Assembly (NCBI GenBank): GCA_964541895.1
Contig: CAZISM010000047.1
Coordinates: 1 to 38,562 of the forward strand
Length of the DNA: 38,562 nt
Direction: 5' to 3'
DNA from: CAZISM01 sp964541895
GTDB lineage: Bacteria; Zhuqueibacterota; Zhuqueibacteria; Residuimicrobiales; Residuimicrobiaceae
The position numbers and the translations under genes are program-made. The number at the start of each line of letters is the position of its first letter. Position 1 is the first letter of the stretch. Of the stretch, positions 7,723 through 14,980 are shown piece by piece. The notes below the pieces were generated by a model. It searched no databases. It saw only the letters and a list, made by a program, of their open reading frames with translations, and was not told the origin of the DNA.

Positions 7723-10079
7723 TGAACGATCGCGTGCGTCGTCTGCGGGATGAGAGTCTGGCCGCAGAGGCTTTTCTCACTCCGGAACGGGCGTTGCTGG
7801 TCACCGAGGCCTACGGAACCCGCGCCCTGCTGTCAGCACCCGTGCAGCGTGCCCTGGCGTTCAAAAACATCATGCAAAAAAAGGCTGTGTATATCGGGGA
7901 AGGGGAGTTGATCGTCGGCGAACGCGGCCCGGCCCCGAAAGCGACCTATACCTATCCGGAGCTCACCTGCCACTCCCTGGAGGATCTGGACATTCTCCAT
8001 GCGCGCGACAAGACCAGCTTTAAAGTGTCCGCAGAGATGCGCAGGATTCAGCATGAGGAGATCATTCCCTTCTGGCGCGGGCGCACCATTCGGGAAAAAA
8101 TATTTGACTCCATGACCCCGGCCTGGCTGGACGCCTATGACGCCGGCCTTTTTACCGAATTTATGGAACAGCGGGCGCCCGGCCACACGGTTCTGGATGA
8201 CAAAATTTATCGTCACGGTCTGCTCGATTTCAAGGCCCGCATCCAGGCGCAACGGCAGGCGCTGGATTATGAATCCGATCCGGCCGCGTTTTACCGGGCG
8301 GAAGAGCTGCAGGCCATGCAGATCAGTATCGACGCCATTCTCATACTGGCCGAGCGATATGCCCGGGAGGCGGAGCGGCTGGCTGACCTGGAAGGCCGGG
8401 CACAGCGTCGACAAGAGTTGCGCACCATCGCCGCCGTCTGCCGGCAGGTGCCGGCGCAGGCGCCGCGCACCATGCAGGAAGCGCTGCAGTACTACTGGTT
8501 CATTCATCTGGGGGTCATCACCGAATTGAATCCCTGGGACTCGTTCAATCCCGGCCGGCTGGATCAGCATCTGTTACCGTTTTATAAAAAGCAGCTGCAC
8601 GACAAGAGCCTGAGCCGCGACGACGCGCTTGAACTGCTGCAGTGTTTCTGGATAAAGTTCAACAATCAACCGGCGCCGCCCAAAGTGGGTGTGACCGCGG
8701 CGGAAAGCGCCACCTATACCGACTTCGCCAACATCAACAGCGGCGGCTTGAGAGCGGACGGGGCTGACGGCGTCAACGAAGTGACCTGGCTGGTGCTGGA
8801 TGTGATCGACGAGATGCGGTTGCTGCAGCCCAGCTCCAATATCCAACTGAGCAAGAAAAACCCGGACGAATTTCTCAAGCGGGCGCTGGAGATCGTGCGC
8901 CAAGGCTGGGGCCAGCCCTCCATCTTTAATGCCGACACGGTGGTGGAGGAGCTGCTGCGGCAGGGCAAATCCATCGAGGATGCGCGCAACGGCGGCACCA
9001 GCGGCTGCGTGGAAACCGGCGCCTTTGGCAAGGAATCCTACATTCTCACCGGTTATTTCAATCTGCCCAAGGTGCTGGAGATCACGCTGCACAACGGCCT
9101 GGATCCGCGCACAGGCAGGCAGATCGGCCTGGCAACCGGTGCAGCGGAATCGTGGAACAGCTATGACCAGTTCCTGTCGGCCTTGCGAACGCAGGTGCGC
9201 CACATGGTGGACATCAAAATTCGCGGCAATCAGGTTATCGAACGAATCTATGCGCAGTACATGCCGGTTCCATTTCTCTCGCTGCTGATCGACGACTGCA
9301 TCGACCGCGGCCGAGATTATCATGACGGCGGCGCCCGCTACAACACCAACTATATTCAGGGGGTGGGATTAGGCACCATCACCGACAGCGTCGCGGCCAT
9401 CAAATACCACATCTATGAGAAACAAGAGCTCGCGTGGGCGGACTTGCGCCGCGCCTTGCAGGACAATTTCACTGCGGATCTCCGCCTGCGCGCTCAGCTT
9501 ATGAACAAAACGCCGCGTTTCGGCAACGATGTGGAATTCGCCGACGCGGTCATGCTGGACGTTTTTGAGATTTTTTACGACGCGGTCAACGGCCGGAAAA
9601 ATACCAAGGGCGGCGTATATCGGATCGATCTCCTGCCCACCACCTGTCACGTCTATTTCGGGTCGGTCACCGGCGCCACGCCGGATGGCCGTTTGGCCGG
9701 CATGCCGCTTTCGGAAGGCATTTCCCCGGTCCAGGGCGCCGACCGGCACGGGCCGACAGCGGTTTTAAAATCTGCGGCCAAGATGGACCACGCCCGCACC
9801 GGCGGCACCCTGTTGAACCTGAAATTCACGCCGCGGCTGCTGGAAGGTCAGAAAGGCATCGACAATCTTGCTCATCTGGTTCGCTCCTATTTTCGCATGG
9901 GCGGCCACCACGTGCAATTCAATGTGGTGTCGGCGCAGACGCTGCGCGATGCCCAGGAACGCCCGCAAGAGCACCGCGATCTGATCGTGCGCGTGGCCGG
10001 GTATTCGGATTACTTTTGCGATTTGTCGCGCGCGCTGCAGGATGAGATTATCGCGCGCACGGAACATGAATCGTTCTAG
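7722..10079 (+). CDS. hypD: Trans-4-hydroxy-L-proline dehydratase (glycyl radical enzyme HypD)
   Basis: HypD dehydrates trans-4-hydroxy-L-proline to 1-pyrroline-5-carboxylate using a glycyl radical. The 785-residue protein carries the thiyl Cys in GCVE (C429) and the glycyl radical motif RVAGYSDYF (G760). From memory, the Clostridioides difficile HypD active site is H160, D278, S334, D339, F340, C434, E436, Y450 and G765. Every one of these appears here at a constant offset of minus five: H155, D273, S329, D334, F335, C429, E431, Y445 and G760. That pattern separates it from pyruvate formate-lyase, choline lyase and diol dehydratase. I chose ATG 7722 for its GGAGGT site and its overlap with the activase stop. 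The symbol is shared with an unrelated hydrogenase maturation gene. Confidence 0.9.
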   Translation: MNDRVRRLRDESLAAEAFLTPERALLVTEAYGTRALLSAPVQRALAFKNIMQKKAVYIGEGELIVGERGPAPKATYTYPELTCHSLEDLDILHARDKTSFKVSAEMRRIQHEEIIPFWRGRTIREKIFDSMTPAWLDAYDAGLFTEFMEQRAPGHTVLDDKIYRHGLLDFKARIQAQRQALDYESDPAAFYRAEELQAMQISIDAILILAERYAREAERLADLEGRAQRRQELRTIAAVCRQVPAQAPRTMQEALQYYWFIHLGVITELNPWDSFNPGRLDQHLLPFYKKQLHDKSLSRDDALELLQCFWIKFNNQPAPPKVGVTAAESATYTDFANINSGGLRADGADGVNEVTWLVLDVIDEMRLLQPSSNIQLSKKNPDEFLKRALEIVRQGWGQPSIFNADTVVEELLRQGKSIEDARNGGTSGCVETGAFGKESYILTGYFNLPKVLEITLHNGLDPRTGRQIGLATGAAESWNSYDQFLSALRTQVRHMVDIKIRGNQVIERIYAQYMPVPFLSLLIDDCIDRGRDYHDGGARYNTNYIQGVGLGTITDSVAAIKYHIYEKQELAWADLRRALQDNFTADLRLRAQLMNKTPRFGNDVEFADAVMLDVFEIFYDAVNGRKNTKGGVYRIDLLPTTCHVYFGSVTGATPDGRLAGMPLSEGISPVQGADRHGPTAVLKSAAKMDHARTGGTLLNLKFTPRLLEGQKGIDNLAHLVRSYFRMGGHHVQFNVVSAQTLRDAQERPQEHRDLIVRVAGYSDYFCDLSRALQDEIIARTEHESF

Positions 10080-10091
10080 CCGGTAATTAAA

Positions 10092-10499
10092 ATGGAACAA
10101 AACGACAGCAACGAACAACGTCTGGACAAATGGCTGAAAATCGCCCTTTTGTTCAAAACCCGCTCGCAGGCCACGGCGGCCTGTGAAGAGCGCAAGGTCA
10201 AGGTGAACGGCGCCGTGGCTAAACCGGCCAGGGCGATCAAAGCCGGCGATGTCTTGACCATCCGCCGGCCCAACGGCAGATATGTCGACGTCAAGGTGCT
10301 GGCGGTGTCGGAACGAAACCTGAGCCGCGAACAGGCGCGGCTGTTGTACCACATCGACGAGCCGGAAATGGCTGAAGAGACGAGGGAGCTGATGGTTCTC
10401 TTTAACCAGGCCATGAAAGCGGCGCGTCCCAAGTACAAAGGCCGGCCGACCAAAAAGCTGCGGCGCGATATGGACCAATTTAAAACATCGATCAAATGA
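10092..10499 (+). CDS. S4-domain RNA-binding protein, Hsp15 (HslR)-like
   Basis: The 135-residue protein has an N-terminal S4 RNA-binding domain: RLDKWLKIALLFKTRSQATAAC, then KVKVNGAVAKPARAIKAGDVLTI. A basic C-terminal tail (RPKYKGRPTKKLRRDMD) follows. This is the layout of Hsp15, which rescues stalled 50S subunits carrying nascent chains, and of similar small S4 proteins. It starts 12 bases after hypD and is probably co-transcribed with it, although no functional tie to hydroxyproline use is evident. The family call is firm; the Hsp15 function is inferred. Confidence 0.85.
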   Translation: MEQNDSNEQRLDKWLKIALLFKTRSQATAACEERKVKVNGAVAKPARAIKAGDVLTIRRPNGRYVDVKVLAVSERNLSREQARLLYHIDEPEMAEETRELMVLFNQAMKAARPKYKGRPTKKLRRDMDQFKTSIK

Positions 10500-10516
10500 C
10501 ACTGCGGCGATTTTCC

Positions 10517-10545
10517 TTGACAATGATGGCTAAAACAGGTACATT
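10517..10545 (+). promoter_or_regulatory. Strong sigma-70-type promoter upstream of the gdh leader
   Basis: TTGACA (10517-10522, perfect -35) and TACATT (10540-10545, 4 of 6) are spaced by exactly 17 bases, 17 bases after the S4 gene's stop. Transcription would begin near 10552. This is the best promoter match I found between the S4 gene and gdh. Confidence 0.6.
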
Positions 10546-10605
10546 AAAAGCACGTTATTTGGCCGGTTGGTCGTGAGGTGATCCGGTAATCCGATCCTGC
10601 AAGGT

Positions 10606-10698
10606 ATGCATATTTGGTATCTATTGACATACGGACTGGAACAGCTTGACGAACGTCTGATGATGTGGCAGGCGACGGTTGTTCCCCAAAAAAATTAG
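10606..10698 (+). CDS. Possible 30-codon leader peptide upstream of gdh
   Basis: A 30-codon ORF (MHIWYLLTYG... ending PQKN, TAG stop) lies between the promoter at 10517 and the terminator at 10703. Its stop is four bases before the terminator stem. The ribosome binding site is weak (AAGGT almost touching the ATG). The peptide has two Trp and three Met but no run of one amino acid, so classical amino-acid attenuation is not obvious. Bases 10638-10644 inside it (GGAACAG) can pair with 10707-10713 in the terminator's 5' arm. It may instead be a chance ORF in a small RNA or riboswitch. Confidence 0.25.
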   Translation: MHIWYLLTYGLEQLDERLMMWQATVVPQKN

Positions 10699-10702
10699 AG
10701 TA

Positions 10703-10740
10703 GGCCCTGTTCTTTTTTCAAGAACGGGGCCTTTTATTTT
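10703..10740 (+). terminator. Intrinsic terminator in the gdh leader (attenuator or end of a small RNA)
   Basis: GGCCCTGTTCTT (10703-10714) pairs with AAGAACGGGGCC (10720-10731) over 12 base pairs with a single G-T wobble. The loop is five bases and TTTTATTTT follows. The hairpin is complete and strong. It sits only 43 bases before the gdh ATG, and no promoter is apparent in the gap. It therefore either ends a roughly 180-nt transcript from the promoter at 10517 or controls read-through into gdh. Confidence 0.9.
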
Positions 10741-10783
10741 CTCCACCAAATCAACAAGTGCGTTTAACTAATGGGAGTGATGT

Positions 10784-12043
10784 ATGGAACAAGGCGGTGT
10801 ATTCGCAATGGCGCTGGAGCAGCTCACCTCCACCGCTAGTCTCTTGAAGATGAATCCGAGTACATTACGCGTGCTGGGCTGTACCGAACGGGAACTCACG
10901 GTGCATCTGCCGGTGGTTATGGACGACGGACGCATCGAAGTTTTTGAAGGCCATCGCGTTCAACATTCCAGCGCTCGTGGTCCCTGCAAGGGTGGTATCC
11001 GATACCATCAGGACGTTTCGTTGGATGAAGTGAAGGCATTATCGATGTGGATGACGTGGAAATGCGCGACCGTCAACATTCCATACGGTGGTGCCAAGGG
11101 CGGTATCAGAGTGGATCCCACTAAATTGTCGTTCGAAGAGGTGCGCCGTCTGACCAGACGCTACACCGTCGCGATCATGCCTATCATCGGCCCGCATCGC
11201 GATATTCCGGCCCCGGACGTGAACACCAGCGCCGAAACCATGGGCTGGATCATGGATACGGTCAGCATGTACCAGGGCAGCACGGTTCTGGATATCGTGA
11301 CCGGCAAATCGATCGACCTGGGTGGTTCTCTGGGACGCCGTGAAGCCACCGGCCGTGGTGTCATGTTCACCACCCTGGAGCTGCTGAAGCGGATGGGTTT
11401 AAAGCCGGAGAAAACCACAGTGGCGGTGCAGGGTTTTGGTAACGTCGGTTCTGTCAGTGCCGACCTGCTGCTGAAAGAGGGATGCAAAATCCTGGCCGTG
11501 AGCGATGTGAGCGGTGCCTATTATTGCGAAAGCGGCTTGCCCATTCCCGAGATGATCGCCTATTGCGCCAGCGGACGCGGCAAAACGCTCGACGGCTTTA
11601 TCGCCCCGGGCGTGAGCAAAATCGATCCGAAGGAGATCTTTGAACTGGACGTGGATGTGATCGTACCGGCGGCTCTGGAAAAACAGATCACCATCGCCAA
11701 CGCGGAAAAAATCAAAGCCAAAGCCATCATCGAAGGCGCCAATGGCCCGACAACCCCGGAGGCGGAACGCGTGCTGGTGAAAAAAGGCAAATACGTGGTC
11801 CCGGACATTCTTGCCAATGCCGGCGGTGTGGTCGTTTCCTACTTTGAATGGGTGCAGAGCATCCAGTCCTTTTTCTGGGATGAAGACGGCGTCAATACCA
11901 ATCTGCGCAAAGTGATGGTCAACAGCTTTGATGCGGTTTGGGATCTCGCCCAGAAGGAGAAACAGGATCTGCGGCACGCGGCTATGATGATCGCGGTCTC
12001 GCGTGTCGCCAAAGCGCTGGAAGCCCGCGGTATTTTTCCGTGA
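10784..12043 (+). CDS. gdhA: Glutamate dehydrogenase (Glu/Leu/Phe/Val dehydrogenase family)
   Basis: The enzyme oxidatively deaminates glutamate to 2-oxoglutarate and ammonia, or runs in reverse, with NAD(P). The 419-residue length is that of hexameric bacterial and archaeal GDH. Visible blocks are PCKGGIRYH, the catalytic-lysine motif PYGGAKGGIRVDP, IPAPDVNT with the catalytic Asp, and the Rossmann VQGFGNVGS. Cofactor preference is not certain. A GGGAG site precedes the ATG at 10784, and a terminator follows at 12062, so it is a single-gene unit behind a leader with its own terminator. It lies next to hypD, whose product can lead to glutamate. Confidence 0.95.
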   Translation: MEQGGVFAMALEQLTSTASLLKMNPSTLRVLGCTERELTVHLPVVMDDGRIEVFEGHRVQHSSARGPCKGGIRYHQDVSLDEVKALSMWMTWKCATVNIPYGGAKGGIRVDPTKLSFEEVRRLTRRYTVAIMPIIGPHRDIPAPDVNTSAETMGWIMDTVSMYQGSTVLDIVTGKSIDLGGSLGRREATGRGVMFTTLELLKRMGLKPEKTTVAVQGFGNVGSVSADLLLKEGCKILAVSDVSGAYYCESGLPIPEMIAYCASGRGKTLDGFIAPGVSKIDPKEIFELDVDVIVPAALEKQITIANAEKIKAKAIIEGANGPTTPEAERVLVKKGKYVVPDILANAGGVVVSYFEWVQSIQSFFWDEDGVNTNLRKVMVNSFDAVWDLAQKEKQDLRHAAMMIAVSRVAKALEARGIFP

Positions 12044-12061
12044 GAGATGCTTGTACATATC

Positions 12062-12096
12062 GCCCCGGAGCATTTTATCCGGGGCTTTTTTATTTT
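12062..12096 (+). terminator. Intrinsic terminator after glutamate dehydrogenase
   Basis: GCCCCGGA (12062-12069) and TCCGGGGC (12078-12085) form a perfect 8-bp stem with an 8-base loop, followed by TTTTTTATTTT. It starts 19 bases after the gdh stop codon. Confidence 0.93.
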
Positions 12097-12122
12097 GATA
12101 TTTTAGCCTGAACGATTATATT
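12095..12122 (+). promoter_or_regulatory. Candidate promoter and structured leader of the xylose isomerase gene
   Basis: TTGATA (12095-12100) and TATATT (12117-12122) are 16 bases apart and each matches 5 of 6 consensus bases. About 129 bases separate the -10 from the xylA ATG. That leader holds two small hairpins: GCACCC/GGGTGT at 12142-12162 and CGATG/CATCG at 12175-12188. The -35 overlaps the T-tract of the gdh terminator. Confidence 0.45.
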
Positions 12123-12250
12123 TAAATGATAGCAAACGGTCGCACCCATGCCGGGAGGGTGTGAACGAAAGATACGATGAGTCCATCGCAAAGGCCATGA
12201 TAGCGAAAACCCGGCACGGTTCATCATCAACTACGCAGGAGAAGCAGCTC

Positions 12251-13261
12251 ATGAAAAAAAATATATATTCCGTCGGTGTATGGAACGATAATCCGGGCGC
12301 CAGCCGCTTCGGCGAAGCCACCCGTGCCGCCAAATCCGTGGTGGAAAAGATCAGACTGCTGAAAACGCTGGGCGTCGGCGCTCTCGAAGCCCATGATAAT
12401 GAAATCACCGCTGCCATGGCGCCGGAAATCGTCAAAGTGCTGCGCGATGAAGGGCTGATCATGGGCATGTACACGCCCAATTTTTTCTGGGACGCCCAAT
12501 ATGCCAACGGCGCTCTGGCCTCGCACGACAGCCGCATTCGCCGGCAGGCCATCGAACGGTTTAAGCGGGCCATCGACACGGCCCATGTGCTCAAAGCACG
12601 CCTGGTGGTGTACTGGAACGGCCAGGAAGGAAGCGACGTCAGTCTCGGCAAATGCAACATCGATGCCCTGCAGCGTCTGCAGGAAGCCTTTAACGAAATC
12701 CTGGAATACGACAGCCAGCAGTACGGCGACAAGGCCCTGCGGTTGGCCATCGAACCGAAACCGAACGAACCCCGTTGTCATATGCTCCTGCCGACCGTGG
12801 GCGACGCGCTGGCTTTCGCTCTGTCCCTGAATCCGGCCCATCACCACCGTGTGGGTGTCAATCCCGAATCGGCGCACTCGATCATGATCGGTCTGAACTA
12901 TGTCAAGGATCTGGAAACCGCCATGTTCCATAAACGGCTGTTTCATGTCCATCTCAATGACCAGGAAGGGCCCAAGTACGATCAGGACCTGGCGTTTGCA
13001 TCCGCGCACCTCAAACGAGGCCTGGAAACCGTGGCGGTGCTGCAACACCACCGCTATGACGGTCTGATCGGTTTTGACTTGAATCCGTTGCGCACGGATG
13101 ACGAGCGCAGCCGGTCGCAGGTGATTCTGACCTCCATCCGTAATTATGAACGGCTGAGCGAGTTGGCCCAGGAGGTGGATTGGAAAAAAATCAAAGCGTG
13201 GCGCCAGGCCGGAGCCTTCAGCGAGCTCGATGCCTATCTCGATGATCTGCTGCTACGATAG
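12251..13261 (+). CDS. xylA: Xylose isomerase, class I (actinobacterial-type), short form
   Basis: The 336-residue TIM-barrel protein matches Streptomyces-type xylose isomerase, which interconverts aldoses and ketoses such as xylose and xylulose. Landmarks are the His-Asp pair in LEAHDNE, the Trp of VVYWNGQEG, the metal-binding EPKPNEPR, VGVNPESAH, and HLNDQEGPKYDQDLAF with the second metal site, then GFDLNP. The position of Streptomyces Asp57 is Glu here. The C-terminal arm that wraps a neighbouring subunit is largely missing (336 against roughly 385-390 residues). I chose ATG 12251 for its CAGGAGAAG site. A GTG at 12161 is in frame but would add 30 residues unlike the family. No xylulokinase or transporter is adjacent, so the true substrate is open. 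Confidence 0.85.
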   Translation: MKKNIYSVGVWNDNPGASRFGEATRAAKSVVEKIRLLKTLGVGALEAHDNEITAAMAPEIVKVLRDEGLIMGMYTPNFFWDAQYANGALASHDSRIRRQAIERFKRAIDTAHVLKARLVVYWNGQEGSDVSLGKCNIDALQRLQEAFNEILEYDSQQYGDKALRLAIEPKPNEPRCHMLLPTVGDALAFALSLNPAHHHRVGVNPESAHSIMIGLNYVKDLETAMFHKRLFHVHLNDQEGPKYDQDLAFASAHLKRGLETVAVLQHHRYDGLIGFDLNPLRTDDERSRSQVILTSIRNYERLSELAQEVDWKKIKAWRQAGAFSELDAYLDDLLLR

Positions 13262-13303
13262 ACCGAATTCGTCCGATAGCCGAACTTGCCTGATTCAGTG
13301 GAT

Positions 13304-14188
13304 ATGTTGATGAACTATGTGACCGCGTATCTGGGTCTTACCAAGCCACGCATATTGTTGCTCATTCTTTTTTCCGGCGCCACCGCCCTGTTGCTGCAGG
13401 GTCGATTTGAACTGTTGTCGATGCCTTTTGGCGGCGTTCTGCTGGCCTTGTTCCTGACCGGCGGTTCGGCCAATGGTTTAAACCAGTACTTTGAACGTCG
13501 CGTCGACGGGATGATGGCGCGAACGAAACAGAGCCGGCCGCTGCCGCTGGGGCTTATCCGGCCCAGGGCGGCACTGCGGTTTTCACTCTTTATCGGACTG
13601 GCCGGAATAATTCTGTTGCTGGTCTGTTATACCTGGCAGAGCGCAGCTTATGCCGGCTTTACCATATTTTTTTACAGCATCGTCTACACCCTCTACCTGA
13701 AGCCGCGGACGCCATGGAGCACGGTGATCGGCGGCGTTGCCGGCGCCCTGGTCCCGGTCGGTGCCTGGGCCGCGGCCGATGCGCAGCCAAACCTGATTCC
13801 CTGGTTGCTGTTTCTCATTATATTTTTCTGGAGCCCGCCGCACTTTTGGGCCCTCGGGCTGCATCTAAAGTCGGACTATGATTCTTCGCCCTATCCACTG
13901 ATGCCTAAAATATATTCACAGGCTCAGGCAACAAAGATCATCATGTATTCCACCGTTGTGCTGGCCGGGGTAGGCGTGTTGCCGGCCCTGCTCTTTGCCG
14001 GCACATCCTATCTGATCGTCAGCGTTGCTGTCAACGGCCTTTATATTTACCTTGCCGTGCACAATCATCTTCAATACAGCAGCAAAAGAAACCTGATCTT
14101 GTTTAAATATTCTCTGCTCTATCTGTTCATCATTTTGGGGGCGCTGATATATGACCACACCATGATTCGAATCGGCCATGGCGGATAG
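13304..14188 (+). CDS. ctaB: Protoheme IX farnesyltransferase (heme O synthase)
   Basis: CtaB farnesylates heme B to heme O in the membrane, the first step to the heme A needed by the oxidase encoded downstream. The roughly 294-residue protein is strongly hydrophobic (about nine helices) and shows the prenyltransferase motifs NQYFERRVDGMMARTKQSRPL and YLKPRTPWSTVIGG, and also WSPPHFWALGL. The first Asp of the usual DxxxD is Glu here, a tolerated change. The start is unclear: ATGs at 13304 and 13310 are both possible and neither has a good ribosome binding site. A separate promoter-like site at 14239 lies between it and actA. Confidence 0.93.
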   Translation: MLMNYVTAYLGLTKPRILLLILFSGATALLLQGRFELLSMPFGGVLLALFLTGGSANGLNQYFERRVDGMMARTKQSRPLPLGLIRPRAALRFSLFIGLAGIILLLVCYTWQSAAYAGFTIFFYSIVYTLYLKPRTPWSTVIGGVAGALVPVGAWAAADAQPNLIPWLLFLIIFFWSPPHFWALGLHLKSDYDSSPYPLMPKIYSQAQATKIIMYSTVVLAGVGVLPALLFAGTSYLIVSVAVNGLYIYLAVHNHLQYSSKRNLILFKYSLLYLFIILGALIYDHTMIRIGHGG

Positions 14189-14238
14189 CGACGATACGGC
14201 CAAAATACTGCATCTCATATAGTTATCGTTGTTTTTTG

Positions 14239-14267
14239 TTGCACTTCTGCTCTGCATCTTTTATATT
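14239..14267 (+). promoter_or_regulatory. Candidate promoter of the ACIII-caa3 gene cluster
   Basis: TTGCAC (14239-14244) and TATATT (14262-14267) are spaced by 17 bases, in the 144-base gap between ctaB and actA and 65 bases before the actA start. The -10 box is 5 of 6; the -35 keeps only TTG. If real, it would drive a transcript of about 14 kb, because gaps in the cluster are short or negative down to 28298. Confidence 0.4.
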
Positions 14268-14332
14268 AACGGCGTATGTTGACTCTAACAGGACGACCTG
14301 ACCCGTTTATCAAAATCTAGAAGGCAAATCGC

Positions 14333-14980
14333 TTGGCTCAGATATTCAAACCATGGATGAATCGACTGCCAGGGTATGTGCTGTTGGCTGTGGCGGGCGC
14401 TGCTCTCGGTGTGATCGGTCTGTTGTGGATGTACGGATCACCCCGCCATACCGATGTCGGGTATCGGCCCAAACAGCCGCTGCCGTACAGCCACAAGCTG
14501 CATGCCGGCGACCTGGGAATCGATTGCCGATACTGCCACACCGCCGTGGAGGTTTCTGCCCACGCTACGGTTCCTCCCACACAGACCTGCATGAATTGTC
14601 ACAAGCTGATTCTTACCTCCAGCCAGAAACTGTTGCCGGTTCGCGAAAGCTGGGCAACCGGTACGCCCATTGCCTGGGTTCGCGTGCACAAGACGCCGGA
14701 TTACTGCTACTTTAATCATAGCGCACACCTGCGTGCCGGCGTCGGTTGCTCCACCTGTCACGGCAACGTAGCCCAGATGGACGTGGTCCGTCAGGTGCAG
14801 CCGTTGAGCATGAGCTGGTGTCTCGACTGCCATCGTAATCCGGAGCCGTATTTGCGCGCTGCAGGCGATGTGATCTCCATGACCTGGAGTGCCCCGGCGA
14901 ACCAGATGGAACTGGCCGGCCGCTGGCGCAAAGAAAAAAACATTAATCCCCCTGTAGATTGTTCGGGATGCCATCGATGA
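14333..14980 (+). CDS. actA: Alternative complex III subunit ActA, membrane-anchored pentaheme cytochrome c
   Basis: ActA carries c-type hemes on the periplasmic side of alternative complex III, which oxidises quinol and passes electrons toward the oxidase. The 215-residue protein has one N-terminal membrane helix (about residues 13-32) and five CxxCH heme motifs: CRYCH, CMNCH, CSTCH, CLDCH and CSGCH. The likely start is TTG at 14333, giving the family's usual AQIF beginning, with AGAAGG upstream. The next in-frame ATG, at 14357, would cut this. Its TGA overlaps the actB ATG (ATGA). Confidence 0.94.
   Translation: MAQIFKPWMNRLPGYVLLAVAGAALGVIGLLWMYGSPRHTDVGYRPKQPLPYSHKLHAGDLGIDCRYCHTAVEVSAHATVPPTQTCMNCHKLILTSSQKLLPVRESWATGTPIAWVRVHKTPDYCYFNHSAHLRAGVGCSTCHGNVAQMDVVRQVQPLSMSWCLDCHRNPEPYLRAAGDVISMTWSAPANQMELAGRWRKEKNINPPVDCSGCHR

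Noticed and set aside
7722..10079. Pyruvate formate-lyase, choline trimethylamine-lyase or glycerol dehydratase as identity of the glycyl radical enzyme
   Set aside because: The motif at the active Cys is GCVETGAFGKE with Tyr 16 residues later, and the full set of recalled HypD residues fits at one offset. Pyruvate formate-lyase would have two adjacent Cys, and no microcompartment genes are present.
12161..12250. N-terminal extension of xylose isomerase from GTG 12161
   Set aside because: The added 30 residues have no family match, and ATG 12251 has a good ribosome binding site and the expected first beta strand.
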